Assembly: GCF_006517235.1 (NCBI RefSeq)
Contig: NZ_CP041188.1
Location: 4,712,001 to 4,776,000, forward strand
DNA from: Pseudarthrobacter sp. NIBRBAC000502772
Lineage (GTDB): Bacteria; Actinomycetota; Actinomycetes; Actinomycetales; Micrococcaceae
Reading direction: 5' to 3'
DNA: 64,000 nucleotides
A program made the translations under genes and the position numbers. Below are positions 35,167 through 44,575 of this stretch, piece by piece. Every line of letters begins with the position of its first letter. Within the stretch, counting starts at the first letter, position 1. The notes beneath the pieces were generated by a model. The model made no database searches. It was not told the origin of the DNA and saw only the letters and a list, made by a program, of their open reading frames with translations.

Positions 35167-36019
35167 GGAAAGTTTCAAGGCGTTACTCGCAGCCACGCAG
35201 CAGATAGCCGACGCGATTCCAAAGATAACGGCACCGTCAACGCCTGGGGTGAAGCAGGAAGTGATCAAGAGTGATAGCCCTTCAAAAGAACCAAAGCCAA
35301 TTGATGAACCGTTGAAGGTTCTCGTTAGCTGGGCTCACCGTGGAGAATACTGGTCCTCTCAGCAGGAAAAGGACTGGGAGCAGTTGGTAATGGAGTTCAC
35401 AACTGCTCTCAGAAGCATGGGGATTGACGCAGATATAGACCTGTTCCATACCCATGAAGATGGAGCCGACTGGACTCGGTTCGGCCAGAATGCAGTTCGA
35501 GACGCCGACTATGTTCTTGTCGCGATCACGAAAGGGTGGGCGCAACGCTGGTCTGGTACCAACTCCCCCCATGTCGGAGCAGGAGCCGCTGTAGAGGCGG
35601 ATACCCTCAAGGGTCTGTTCATCAAGAATCAGACCGAGCTGCAGAAGAAACTGAAACTGGTAGTCCTTGGCGACCAGAGTCCTCGCTGCATACCTGAAGA
35701 CATGGCACGATTCACCTACTTCAAGATCGACGTGGACAACCTCGACAGCTTCGAGGACCTGCTACGAACACTGACCAGTCAGCCCTATTACGAGAAACCT
35801 GACCTTGGAGAGGTTCCCATACTCCCTCCGGCCATCCGCCAGAGCTTTAAGAAGAAGGCCGCCAGAACAGCCACGCATGACGATCTTGCGGACTACGACG
35901 CTGTGCGGGAAGAGATAGCGACTCTCGAAATGAGTCAGCATCGAAGGAAAATCCCCAGTGTTGAAGTTCAACAGCGATTGGAAGTCCTGCGAGCAGTTCT
36001 GAACGCAATGAGTAACTGA
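35156..36019 (+). CDS. SEFIR/TIR-like domain protein of a candidate defence operon
   Basis: This 287-residue protein carries a SEFIR-type domain of the TIR superfamily at about residues 54-205. It shows the first strand KVLVSWAHRGEYW, helix WEQLVMEFTTALRSMGID, strand ADIDLFHTHEDGADWTRFG and AVRDADYVLVAITKGWAQRW. A glutamate in GAGAAVEADTLKGLF (Glu147) is a candidate catalytic residue, as in NAD-cleaving TIR domains. A charged helical tail (230-287) follows. The longer frame from 35000 lies inside the DUF5343 gene and reads as low-quality sequence, so ATG 35156 was chosen. Prokaryotic SEFIR and TIR proteins are known antiphage effectors that deplete NAD; applying that here is inference. Confidence 0.77.
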   Translation: MDGRESFKALLAATQQIADAIPKITAPSTPGVKQEVIKSDSPSKEPKPIDEPLKVLVSWAHRGEYWSSQQEKDWEQLVMEFTTALRSMGIDADIDLFHTHEDGADWTRFGQNAVRDADYVLVAITKGWAQRWSGTNSPHVGAGAAVEADTLKGLFIKNQTELQKKLKLVVLGDQSPRCIPEDMARFTYFKIDVDNLDSFEDLLRTLTSQPYYEKPDLGEVPILPPAIRQSFKKKAARTATHDDLADYDAVREEIATLEMSQHRRKIPSVEVQQRLEVLRAVLNAMSN

Positions 36020-36054
36020 ATACATCTCCCACTTGTGCTCTTCTAGGAATTCAC

Positions 36055-37521
36055 ATGACAACCTCATCGGCAGACACTCCGGCTGAACATCAGTCCTACG
36101 GTGGCATTTTTGACGGGTTTGAAGGCTACAGGACTGCCATCCGTAATGACCATATCCAAGTCCTGCGGCAAGGGCTCGTGGTGCTTGATACGAACGTGCT
36201 CCTTGACCTTTACCGCTACGGGAAGCAGGGACGAGATGACTTGATTGCCGCACTGCGCGCAATCGGTGATCGGCTATGGGTACCCAACCACGCAATGGTT
36301 GAGTTCTGGCGGAACCGCGAAGGAATTCTCAAAGATCCCGGCGGAACAGCTGTGCTTATTAGGACTCTCGGTTCCAACACGGACGCTATTTTCAAGGCCG
36401 TCGACCTTTGGGGTAAGCAGAGATCGCATCCGAAGGCTACTGTCGAGGGGCTGACACAAGAACTGACGGAGTGTCTAGCGAGGCTCAGGGACAAAGTAAC
36501 GCAACTCTCGGAAGAGGAGACGGAAACCTGGGCGCGCGACACGTCCAAGGATGAAGTCCTGCTCCAGTTGGAACAGATCCTTCAGGGCAAGGTGGGCAGA
36601 CCCCTAGATGAGGGTGCTCATAAAGCAGCCCTGATTGAAGCAAAACGTCGCGGGGACAACCAAATACCTCCCGGGTATTTGGACGCTAAAAAGCCCGAAC
36701 CGGATTCCGCAGGCGATTACCTCGTATGGGAGCAACTTCTAGTTGAAGCGGCCCAACGACAACTTGATGTCCTCTTCATCACTCGTGATGCCAAAGACGA
36801 TTGGGTGCGAAAAGAGGGCGGAGAAATCCGTGGACCTAGAATTGAACTGATACACGAACTGCTCGCCAGAACAGGGAGGGACTTTTACCTTCGCACGCCG
36901 GCGCAGTTGCTGGATCTAGCCAAGGAATCACTGAACGTCTCCATCCACACAGACTCAGTCGAAAATGCCAACCGCCTGAGCAGAGAGCTCACAGATCGCG
37001 AGCGTCTCGTCGCCCAAGGGTGGGTACACTCCGCTGTCGATAAGATCCTGCATTGGGAAGGCTTCGATGTCTTCCTGTCTAAGCTTAATGCTTTAGACCC
37101 TGTTGCTGGAACAGCACTCAAGTTGGCGTCGCTGGCCGAGGGCTGGATAGACGTACGTCTCATGGAAGAAATGGGCATTGCCACCAGCGGCGAAAAGCTG
37201 CAGGCCATAGGTTCCACCATCCAAGATGTTTTAGCTCATGAAGTTGGAAACGGAAATCTGCCTGAGCGAGCCCTCACGCTGCTCGAACCTCACTACTACG
37301 ATATGGACCAGGAAGTCCTGGCCTACCGAATACGACCCGAGTTTCTAGAACCCATCCGCCTTTCCGCCATGTTTGCTGAGCGACGAGAGGGAACCTCAGC
37401 AGTTCACGACTCCAGCTTGCACTGGTGGGCCGTCAAGACTGACCCAAATAAGCCGTCGTTCGTCTGGAAATCCGCATTGGACAAGTGGTTTTCAGAAAAT
37501 GATCCGCGAAACGACAACTAG
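36055..37521 (+). CDS. PIN_8-type nuclease of a candidate defence operon
   Basis: This 488-residue protein has an N-terminal PIN-like domain to about residue 280. The acidic active-site set is complete: Asp45 in LVVLDTNVLLDLYRY, Glu83 in NHAMVEFWRN, Asp221 in DSAGDYLVWEQL and Asp245 in LFITRDAKDDW. A helical insertion (about 95-200) separates the halves, as in PIN_8 proteins. The remaining 200 residues are a second domain I do not recognise (VHSAVDKILHWEGFD, LLEPHYYDMDQEVLAYR). AGGAA precedes the ATG, 35 bases after the SEFIR stop. A metal-dependent RNase activity is the likely function, with the C-terminal part possibly sensing or binding partners. Confidence 0.78.
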   Translation: MTTSSADTPAEHQSYGGIFDGFEGYRTAIRNDHIQVLRQGLVVLDTNVLLDLYRYGKQGRDDLIAALRAIGDRLWVPNHAMVEFWRNREGILKDPGGTAVLIRTLGSNTDAIFKAVDLWGKQRSHPKATVEGLTQELTECLARLRDKVTQLSEEETETWARDTSKDEVLLQLEQILQGKVGRPLDEGAHKAALIEAKRRGDNQIPPGYLDAKKPEPDSAGDYLVWEQLLVEAAQRQLDVLFITRDAKDDWVRKEGGEIRGPRIELIHELLARTGRDFYLRTPAQLLDLAKESLNVSIHTDSVENANRLSRELTDRERLVAQGWVHSAVDKILHWEGFDVFLSKLNALDPVAGTALKLASLAEGWIDVRLMEEMGIATSGEKLQAIGSTIQDVLAHEVGNGNLPERALTLLEPHYYDMDQEVLAYRIRPEFLEPIRLSAMFAERREGTSAVHDSSLHWWAVKTDPNKPSFVWKSALDKWFSENDPRNDN

Positions 37522-37694
37522 ACTCGGCAAGTAATGCGTGCCGATGGGGTTAGTTCAGGCCCATTCTTTACCTCGAGGGTCATCGACTCGACCATCTTGC
37601 CAAATAACAACTTTACATACTTGTACGTTTGTGATCGCGGCAGCGTCGGTACCTCACGGGGCCACCGCGTCCAGTAGTCACGTCGAGCTGACAT
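37518..37694 (-). CDS. possible small protein converging on the PIN gene
   Basis: A 58-codon frame (MSARRDYWTRWPREVP, then YKYVKLLFGKMVESM and LEVKNGPELTPSARI) shares its stop region with the PIN gene end on the opposite strand. Its composition is protein-like and its codons resemble the island. There is no clear ribosome-binding site. It may be a small gene of the island, a gene remnant, or chance. Confidence 0.28.
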   Translation of the reverse strand: MSARRDYWTRWPREVPTLPRSQTYKYVKLLFGKMVESMTLEVKNGPELTPSARITCRV

Positions 37695-37878
37695 AATGTG
37701 CGCTTCTAGTTTTCCAAGCGTAAAAGGGCCGCAGCGGACAGCAGCCTTAGAAGTAAACCACTATGGCGTTCCCTTTTTTGCGGCTTCGAGCAAGTCGCGA
37801 GAGTAAGGGCTATGTCAATTCACAATGGCGAGCAAAAGCTGTCTAAATGGAGAAGTCCGAAGCTCTGACGCCATGCTC
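37522..37878. other. right edge of the lower-GC island
   Basis: Apart from the doubtful 58-codon frame on the minus strand I see no gene, tRNA or recombinase in these 357 bases. GC content rises again at the ABC exporter gene. No repeat shared with the left edge at 33637-34449 was found by eye. Confidence 0.45.
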
Positions 37879-39936
37879 TTAGACCTCCGCCACCGGAGCC
37901 GCGAACTGCGCCTCATACAACCGCGCATAAGCCCCACCCGCTGCCAGCAGCGAAGCGTGCGTCCCCTGCTCCACGATCTGTCCGGCCTCCATCACCAGGA
38001 TGAGGTCGGCGTCACGGATCGTGGACAGGCGGTGTGCGATCACGAAGCTCGTCCGGTCGGACCGCAAAGCACGCATCGCCTTCTGCACCAGCACCTCCGT
38101 CCGTGTGTCCACGGAAGAAGTCGCCTCGTCCAGAATCAGCACCGAGGGCCGGGCCAGGAACGCGCGCGCAATCGTCAGCAGCTGCTTCTCGCCGGCGGAC
38201 ACGTTGGAGCCCTCGTCCTCCAGCACGGTGTCGTAGCCCTCCGGCAGCGAGTGCACGAACCGGTCCACGTACGTCGCCCGCGCCGCCTCAAGAATTTCGG
38301 ATTCGGTAGCCGTCGGCCGGCCGTACGCGATGTTGTCCCGGATAGTCCCGCCGAAAAGCCACGTATCCTGCAGCACCATGCCCAGCCGCGAGCGCAGCTC
38401 GCGCCGCGGGACTGAGGTGACGTCCACGCCGTCGAGCGTTATCCGCCCCGCATCCAGCTCATAGAACCGCATCATCAGGTTCACCAGCGTGGTCTTGCCC
38501 GCCCCCGTCGGCCCGACAATCGCCACCGTCTGCCCCGGCTCCGCCACCAAAGAAAGCGACGAGATCAGCGGCTTGTCCGGCGAGTAGGAGAAGGAGACGT
38601 CCTCAAACACCAGCCGGCCACGCCCAAAAACGGGACCAGCAGAAGCAGCAGGCTCGGCAGACTCCTCGTCCTCATCCAGCAACGAGAACACCCGCTCGGC
38701 GGACGCCACCCCGGACTGCAGCAGGTTGGCCATGGACCCCAGCTGCGCCAGCGGCATGGTGAACTGCCGCGAGTACTGGATGAACGCCTGCACGTCGCCC
38801 AGCTGCATGGCCCCGGACGCCACCTGCAGGCCGCCCACCACCGCGATCCCCACGTACACCAGGTTCCCGATGAACGTCATGGCCGGCATGATCAGCCCGG
38901 AAATGAACTGCGCGCCGAAGCTCGCCTCGTACAGCTCCACGTTCTTCTGCCGGAACCGTTCCTCCACCTCGCGCTGCCGGCCGAACACCTTCACCAGCGC
39001 ATGCCCGGTGTACGTCTCCTCGATCTGCCCGTTCAGCTCCCCCGTGTGCTTCCACTGCGCCACAAACAGCTTCTGCGAGCGCTTGGCGATCAGCGCCGTG
39101 ATCCCCAGCGTCAGCGGAACGGTCACCAGCGCGATCAGCGCCAGCGTGGGCGAGAGGATGAACATCATCACCAGCACACCCACCACGGTCAGCACCGACG
39201 TGACCGCCTGGCTGATGGACTGCTGCAGGCTCTGGGAGATGTTGTCCACGTCGTTGGTCACCCGGCTCAGCAGCTCACCGCGCTGGATCGAATCGAAATA
39301 CCGCAGCGGCAGCCGGTGGATCTTCGCCTCAATCTCCTCGCGCAGCCCGAACACCGTCCGCTGCACCACCCCGTTCAGCACATACGCCTGCACCCACATA
39401 AACGCCGACGCCAGCACGTACAGCACCAGCGTCCACAGCAGCACGTTGGACAGCGCCGCGAAGTCGATCCCCTGCCCCGGCGTCAGCGCCATGGGCGTCA
39501 GCATGTCCGCCTTCTGGTTCTCCCCCGCGGCCCGAAGCTGCGCGATCAGCTCCGCCTTGCTCACCCCGGGCGGCAACTGTTTGGAGACCACCCCGGCGAA
39601 AATCAGGTTGGTGCCCTCCCCCAGCAGCCGCGGCCCGATCACCGAAAGGGTCACGCTGGCCACCCCCATGACCAGCACCAGCAGCAGCCACGCCCGCTCC
39701 GGCCGCAGCGTGCCCACCAGCCGCCTGGCCGACGGCCAGAAGTTCATCGCCTTCTCCGCCGGGATGTTCATCCCGCCGAACGGTCCGCCGCCCCTTCCGG
39801 GTCCTACCGGCGGACGGGGAATGCGTACGACGTCGGCAGTCGCGGTTTTCGAGGCCGCTGCGGTTCCGCCGGGGGCGGCAGGGTTGGATCCGGCACCGCG
39901 GGGAGCGCCCGACGTCGGCCGGTTCCGGGTGCTCAT
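37879..39936 (-). CDS. ABC exporter, permease-ATPase subunit B
   Basis: This 685-residue half-transporter has a Gly/Pro-rich N-terminus, six transmembrane helices to about residue 400, and a C-terminal ATPase: [20 protein letters not shown], the Q-loop [19 protein letters not shown], signature [15 protein letters not shown] and [13 protein letters not shown], then the switch [12 protein letters not shown]. The catalytic Glu is present, so this is the site-competent half. It overlaps the upstream half-transporter by four bases (ATGA). The pair forms a heterodimeric lipid/multidrug-type exporter of the BmrCD or TM287/288 kind. The substrate is unknown. Confidence 0.9.
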   Translation of the reverse strand: MSTRNRPTSGAPRGAGSNPAAPGGTAAASKTATADVVRIPRPPVGPGRGGGPFGGMNIPAEKAMNFWPSARRLVGTLRPERAWLLLVLVMGVASVTLSVIGPRLLGEGTNLIFAGVVSKQLPPGVSKAELIAQLRAAGENQKADMLTPMALTPGQGIDFAALSNVLLWTLVLYVLASAFMWVQAYVLNGVVQRTVFGLREEIEAKIHRLPLRYFDSIQRGELLSRVTNDVDNISQSLQQSISQAVTSVLTVVGVLVMMFILSPTLALIALVTVPLTLGITALIAKRSQKLFVAQWKHTGELNGQIEETYTGHALVKVFGRQREVEERFRQKNVELYEASFGAQFISGLIMPAMTFIGNLVYVGIAVVGGLQVASGAMQLGDVQAFIQYSRQFTMPLAQLGSMANLLQSGVASAERVFSLLDEDEESAEPAASAGPVFGRGRLVFEDVSFSYSPDKPLISSLSLVAEPGQTVAIVGPTGAGKTTLVNLMMRFYELDAGRITLDGVDVTSVPRRELRSRLGMVLQDTWLFGGTIRDNIAYGRPTATESEILEAARATYVDRFVHSLPEGYDTVLEDEGSNVSAGEKQLLTIARAFLARPSVLILDEATSSVDTRTEVLVQKAMRALRSDRTSFVIAHRLSTIRDADLILVMEAGQIVEQGTHASLLAAGGAYARLYEAQFAAPVAEV

Positions 39937-41681
39937 ACCGTCTCCTCCGCTGCCAGCTGGGAGGAGACGATCTCCCGGTACGTCTCGGACGTCTCCAGGA
40001 GCTCGCGGTTCGTTCCGCGCCCCACGATCCTGCCGTCGTCGAGCACTAAGATCTGGTCCGCGTCCACGATGCTGGAGACGCGCTGGGCGATGATCACCAG
40101 CGTGGCGCCGGCGGTGTTGCGCTTGAGGGCCTGGCGGAGCCGGGCGTCGGTGCCGGTGTCCAGCGAGGAGAACGAGTCGTCAAATATGTACAGCTCGGGC
40201 CGTTTCACCAGGGCCCGTGCGATGGCCAGCCGCTGCCGCTGCCCGCCGGAGACGTTGGTGCCGCCCTGGGAGATGGGCGCGTCGAGCCCGCCCTCCATCT
40301 CCTCCACGAAGTCGCGGGCCTGGGCGATCTCCAGGGCGGACCAGAGCTCGTCCTCGGTGGCGTCAGGTTTGCCGTACTGCAGGTTGCTGCGGACGGTGCC
40401 GGAGAACAGGTAGGGCCGCTGCGGCACCAGGCCGATGTGCCCCCAGAGCAGGTCCGGGTGCAGCTCGCGGACGTCCACGCCGTCCATCCGGACCGAGCCG
40501 GTGGTGGCGTCGAACAGACGCGGCATGAGGTTCACCAGGGTGGTCTTGCCCGCGCCGGTGCTGCCGATGATCGCCGTCGTCTGCCCTGCCCTGGCGGTGA
40601 AGCTGAGCCCGGAGAGGACGGGCTGGTCGGCACCCGGGTAGGCGAATCCGACGTCGCGCATTTCCAGCTGCCCGCGCCGGTGCCCATCCGGCGAAACCGC
40701 GCTGCTTACAGGCTTCAGCGGCGGCCGCACGCTCGATTCCGTGTTCAGCACGTCGCCGATCCGGTCCGCGGAGACCGCGGCGCGCGGGATCATCACGGCC
40801 ATAAACGTGGCCATCATGACGGACATCAGGATCTGCATCAGGTAGCTCAGGAACGCGATGAGGGTGCCCACCTGCATGGAGCCGTCCTCGATCCGGAACG
40901 AGCCGAACCAGATCACGGCCACGCTGGAGACGTTCAGCACCAGCATCACCACGGGGAAGGCGAGGGCCATGAGCCGGCCGGCACGCAGCGCGGTGTCCGT
41001 GACGTCCTCGTTGGCCTGGCCAAAGCGCCCCGTCTCGATGTCCTCGCGGACGAACGCGCGCACCACCCGGATGCCGGTGAGCTGCTCGCGGAGCACCCGG
41101 TTCACGGTGTCGATCCGCTTCTGCATCTTCCGGAACAGCGGCACCATCCGGGTGATGATCAGCCCGACGCCGATCATGAGCACGGGCACGGCGACGGCGA
41201 TCAGCCAGGACAGCTGCACGTCCTGCCGGACGGCCATGATCACGCCGCCGATGGCGAGCATGGGTGCGGCCACCATCATGGTGGCCGCCATCAGCACCAG
41301 CTGCTGGACCTGCTGGACGTCGTTGGTGGAGCGGGTGATCAGGCTGGGCGCGCCGAACTTCGTGACTTCCTGCTCGGAGAACTCCCCCACCCGGGTGAAG
41401 ATCGCACCGCGGAGGTCCCGGCCCACGCCCATGGCCGCCTTCGCCCCGAAGTACACGGCAATCACGGCGCAGACGATCTGCAGCAGCGTGATCGCCAGCA
41501 TCAGGCCGCCCAGGCTGAGGATAACGCCGGTGTCCCCCTTGGCCACGCCCTCATCGATGATGTCCGCGTTCAGCGTGGGCAGGTACAGCGACGCGATGGA
41601 CTGCGCCAGCTGGAAAATCACGACGGCGATCAGCAGCTGCCGGTGCGGCCGCAGGTATTCAACAAGCAGTTTCCAGAGCAA
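39933..41681 (-). CDS. ABC exporter, permease-ATPase subunit A
   Basis: This 582-residue half-transporter contains six transmembrane helices ([20 protein letters not shown], then [18 protein letters not shown] typical of this subgroup) and an ATPase with [39 protein letters not shown], signature [16 protein letters not shown] and [12 protein letters not shown]. The Walker B is followed by Asp-Ser, not the catalytic Glu, so this half probably has the degenerate ATP site, as usual for heterodimeric exporters. It is first in the two-gene operon. No regulator is adjacent, and the gene starts 250 bases from an unrelated MFS gene. Confidence 0.9.
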   Translation of the reverse strand: MLWKLLVEYLRPHRQLLIAVVIFQLAQSIASLYLPTLNADIIDEGVAKGDTGVILSLGGLMLAITLLQIVCAVIAVYFGAKAAMGVGRDLRGAIFTRVGEFSEQEVTKFGAPSLITRSTNDVQQVQQLVLMAATMMVAAPMLAIGGVIMAVRQDVQLSWLIAVAVPVLMIGVGLIITRMVPLFRKMQKRIDTVNRVLREQLTGIRVVRAFVREDIETGRFGQANEDVTDTALRAGRLMALAFPVVMLVLNVSSVAVIWFGSFRIEDGSMQVGTLIAFLSYLMQILMSVMMATFMAVMIPRAAVSADRIGDVLNTESSVRPPLKPVSSAVSPDGHRRGQLEMRDVGFAYPGADQPVLSGLSFTARAGQTTAIIGSTGAGKTTLVNLMPRLFDATTGSVRMDGVDVRELHPDLLWGHIGLVPQRPYLFSGTVRSNLQYGKPDATEDELWSALEIAQARDFVEEMEGGLDAPISQGGTNVSGGQRQRLAIARALVKRPELYIFDDSFSSLDTGTDARLRQALKRNTAGATLVIIAQRVSSIVDADQILVLDDGRIVGRGTNRELLETSETYREIVSSQLAAEETV

Positions 41682-41859
41682 TGCGGCTCCAAAGGTTCTG
41701 TCCCGCTGGTGTTCGAGCTGGAGGTGGTGCGAAGGTCAGTTTACGTCCGGTGGCTGGGATTCATCCGGGGAGCCGGAGGAGAAAATGGGCCGGTTCTCCG
41801 AGAGCGTATTCGCCATGCGTGCGAGAGTCTCGATTCATTGCTACGGTTCCGGAAAACAA

Positions 41860-41893
41860 GGAATGGCCAACGCGAATCCGCGTCGGCCATTCC
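41860..41893 (-). terminator. terminator of the MFS gene
   Basis: GGAATGGCCAACGCG (41860-41874) pairs with CGCGTCGGCCATTCC (41879-41893), with one mismatch in 15 and a four-base loop. On the minus strand the sequence continues CTTGTTTTCC, a T-rich tail, 46 bases after the MFS stop. Confidence 0.8.
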
Positions 41894-41938
41894 CGTGTTG
41901 AGAGGTTCGGTGGCAGTGTTGCGCTCCCTGGTTTGCCG

Positions 41939-43252
41939 TTACCAGTCCAAGGACTTCTTCGACGTCTCGGGAAGTTTTGAACAAGCGATGAACGCCATGA
42001 TGCAGACGGCGGCGAGATAGATGCCTGGGGACAGGTTGTTTCCGGTACTGGCAATCAACCATGTTGCAATGAATGGGGCCGTCCCGCCAAAGATTGTGTA
42101 GGCAAGGTTATACGTTGCCGCCGAGGCCGTGTAGCGCACTTTTGTGGGAAACAGCTCGGACATGAGGACCGCGGTAACGATGCCGGTCATGACCGCACCG
42201 ATACCGAGCAGGAACTGCCCAAGCACTGAAAGCCCGAGGTTGCCTGATCCGGCCAGCATGAATGCCGGGAAGACTGTAACGATTAGGACGATGCAGGCCG
42301 AACGCGTGGTGTTTCGCCGGCCTATCCGATCGGATAGACGGCCCATGAAGGGGCAGAGCAGGCCCGCGAAAACCAGGCAGAGGCAGCTTGATAGTAGAGC
42401 TTCCGGTCGGCTGAGTTTGCCCACGACCTGCATGAACGTCGACATGTAGGTCGTGAACGTATAGAAGGAGAGCGCTGTGGCAGCGATGAATCCGGCCAGC
42501 GTCAGGATCGTCCGCCAGTGAGTCCGTATGGTTTCGCGCAGGGGTGCGGCCTCTACTTCCTCTTCTTCTTCTATGTTCTGGAACAGGGGCGTTTCGCCGA
42601 GCTTGGACCGTAGGTAGAAACCGAAGAGGCCCAGGGGCACGGCGAGGAGGAACGGAATCCTCCAGCCCCATCCATTCATGCTGTCAGGGCCGACGACCTG
42701 CGCCAGTACGTATGTGAAGCCGGCGGCGAAGGCGAACGAGAAGAATGTGCTGACCGGAACGAAGCTGGCGTACGTGGCCTTCTTCTCCCTTGGAGCGTGC
42801 TCGATGACGTAAGCACAGGCGCCGGCATATTCACCGCCCGCTGAAAATCCCTGGACGCAACGGGCCACCACCAGCAAGACTGGCGCCCAGATTCCCCATG
42901 TTGCGTAGTCCGGCAGGAGTCCGATGAAGGCGGTGGATCCGGAGATCAACAGGATGGTCAGGACAAGTGTTCTCTTTCGTCCGATCTTGTCGCCGAGTCT
43001 GCCGAAGAAGATCCCGCCGATTGGGCGTAGGGCGAACGCCACGGCGAACAGGGCGAATGTCTCCAGGAGGGCCGTAGTCGGATTGCTTCCGGGAAAGAAC
43101 TTGGCAGCCAGGATCGTCGCTAGATATCCATAAACGGCAAAGTCGTACCACTCAATGAAGTTGCCGACGGCGGCTGCAGAAATCACCTTCTTCAGCAGCT
43201 TTGGATTGACGGAACCTGTCTGGTCAATGGTGGTGTTCACGGTCAATTTCAT
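41939..43252 (-). CDS. MFS transporter, metabolite:H+ symporter type
   Basis: This 437-residue transporter has twelve predicted helices and belongs to the MHS group (shikimate, proline/betaine, citrate carriers). It shows VGNFIEWYDFAVYGYLA, LRPIGGIFFGRLGDKIGRK, ARCVQGFSAGGEYAGA and the second-half GRLSDRIGRRN. CAACAGGAGACG before ATG 43252 fixes the start; the frame continues to 43486. It is divergent from an M19 dipeptidase gene, and the gap has two palindromes likely recognised by the local GntR protein. A betaine-like or dipeptide-like compound is a plausible cargo given the neighbours. Confidence 0.87.
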   Translation of the reverse strand: MKLTVNTTIDQTGSVNPKLLKKVISAAAVGNFIEWYDFAVYGYLATILAAKFFPGSNPTTALLETFALFAVAFALRPIGGIFFGRLGDKIGRKRTLVLTILLISGSTAFIGLLPDYATWGIWAPVLLVVARCVQGFSAGGEYAGACAYVIEHAPREKKATYASFVPVSTFFSFAFAAGFTYVLAQVVGPDSMNGWGWRIPFLLAVPLGLFGFYLRSKLGETPLFQNIEEEEEVEAAPLRETIRTHWRTILTLAGFIAATALSFYTFTTYMSTFMQVVGKLSRPEALLSSCLCLVFAGLLCPFMGRLSDRIGRRNTTRSACIVLIVTVFPAFMLAGSGNLGLSVLGQFLLGIGAVMTGIVTAVLMSELFPTKVRYTASAATYNLAYTIFGGTAPFIATWLIASTGNNLSPGIYLAAVCIMAFIACSKLPETSKKSLDW

Positions 43253-43372
43253 CGTCTCCTGTTGGGGGTCTGGCCCTACTGTTCGGTCCGCTCGTCCGCA
43301 GGCATTGGTGCCGGGGGAAGGAGGTCGTCGAATGGAAGATGCAAGCTGGCAGCAGCAGCTAGTCGCGCTGAA

Positions 43373-43389
43373 TAATACAGATCGTATTA
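43373..43389. promoter_or_regulatory. GntR-type operator 1
   Basis: TAATAC-AGATC-GTATTA is a perfect inverted repeat with a five-base centre. It shares AATAC-N5-GTATT with the site at 43507 and lies on the MFS side of the divergent region. Confidence 0.7.
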
Positions 43390-43506
43390 CGACATGGCCT
43401 GCATGTCTACGGTTGAACACCAACCTGGTGGCCAAATCTAGGCCTTCCTCGGACTCGACGGGTGTGGGCGCCGCGAGCTCATCCACTGAACATCTTCCCC
43501 TTTCGA

Positions 43507-43521
43507 AATACGAGTCGTATT
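43507..43521. promoter_or_regulatory. GntR-type operator 2
   Basis: AATACGAGTCGTATT is palindromic around a central G and lies 58 bases before the dipeptidase start. The layout matches FCD-type GntR sites. A degenerate similar sequence (GTATTACAGCGGTATAC, 45831-45847) precedes the gntR gene itself, suggesting autoregulation. Confidence 0.7.
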
Positions 43522-43579
43522 ATGAAAGCCGCACTGCCAATCGGCACCGCAACCAGAAGTTGTGTGGAAGGAAGCTGGA

Positions 43580-44575
43580 ATGAATTCTGCGGACATTATT
43601 GATCCGGGCGCTCTACATGAAGAGAGCATCGTCATCGATGGACTCATCATCGCGAAGTGGGAAAGGGAGCTGTTCCTGGATATGCGCAAGGGCGGCTTGA
43701 CTGCTGCCAACTGCACGGTGTCCGTCTGGGAGGGATTCCAGGAAACCGTAAACAACATCCTGGACGTGAATCAGCTCATTGTAGAGAACAGCGAACTCGT
43801 GATGCCTGTCCGCACGACGGCCGACATCCAGGCGGCGAAGGATGCCGGAAAGACGGGAATCATACTCGGCTTCCAGAATGCGCACGCCTTTGAAGATCAG
43901 CTGGGATACGTCAGTATCTTCAAACAATTGGGCGTGGGTGTCGTGCAACTCTGCTACAACACCCAAAATCTCGTAGGCACAGGCTGCTACGAACGAGACG
44001 GGGGGCTCTCTGGCTTTGGGCGTGAAGTCGTCGCGGAGATGAACCGCGTCGGTATCCTCTGCGATCTATCGCATGTGGGGTCGAAGACATCGGAAGAAGT
44101 CATTCTCGAGTCCAGCAAGCCCGTCTGCTATTCGCACTGTCTTCCGTATGGGCTCAAGGCTCACCCCCGAAACAAGTCGGATGAAGAGCTTCGCTTTATT
44201 GCCGACCATGGCGGCTTCGTGGGTGTCACAATGTTCGCGCCATTCCTGGCTAAGGGAACTGATTCCACCATCGATGACTACGCGGAAGCCATCGAGTACG
44301 TCATGAACATAGTGGGAGAAGACTCAGTAGGAATCGGGACTGACTTCACCCAGGGCCAGGACCTCAATTTCTTTGAGTGGCTGACCCACGACAAGGGATA
44401 TGCCCGCCGACTGACGAGTTTTGGGGAGATCATCAACCCGCTTGGAATCCGTACTGTAGGCGAGTTTCCAAACCTGACGGAAACGCTGCTGAAGCGCGGA
44501 CACTCCGAGCGCGTCGTCCGCAAGATCATGGGTGAGAACTGGATGGGCGTTCTTCGGGAGGTCTGGGGGTCATGA
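43580..44575 (+). CDS. membrane dipeptidase-like enzyme (peptidase M19)
   Basis: This 331-residue protein belongs to the renal dipeptidase (M19) family of TIM-barrel zinc hydrolases. It shows IVIDGLIIAKW in the place of the usual metal-binding start HxD, GIILGFQNAHAFE, GILCDLSHVGSKTSEEVI, KPVCYSHCLPYGLKAHPRNK and VGIGTDFTQGQD. The canonical first HxD is not seen; the sequence has DGL instead, so metal binding differs from classical dipeptidases. GGAAGGAAGC precedes ATG 43580. It overlaps the V4R/DUF5943-like gene, an arrangement also found next to the dimethylglycine demethylase genes of Pseudomonas. The true substrate is probably not an ordinary dipeptide. Confidence 0.83.
   Translation: MNSADIIDPGALHEESIVIDGLIIAKWERELFLDMRKGGLTAANCTVSVWEGFQETVNNILDVNQLIVENSELVMPVRTTADIQAAKDAGKTGIILGFQNAHAFEDQLGYVSIFKQLGVGVVQLCYNTQNLVGTGCYERDGGLSGFGREVVAEMNRVGILCDLSHVGSKTSEEVILESSKPVCYSHCLPYGLKAHPRNKSDEELRFIADHGGFVGVTMFAPFLAKGTDSTIDDYAEAIEYVMNIVGEDSVGIGTDFTQGQDLNFFEWLTHDKGYARRLTSFGEIINPLGIRTVGEFPNLTETLLKRGHSERVVRKIMGENWMGVLREVWGS

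Noticed and set aside
38726..42020. long plus-strand frames opposite the two ABC exporter genes
   Set aside because: Both exporter halves have full Walker, signature and switch motifs on the minus strand; the plus frames are shadows.
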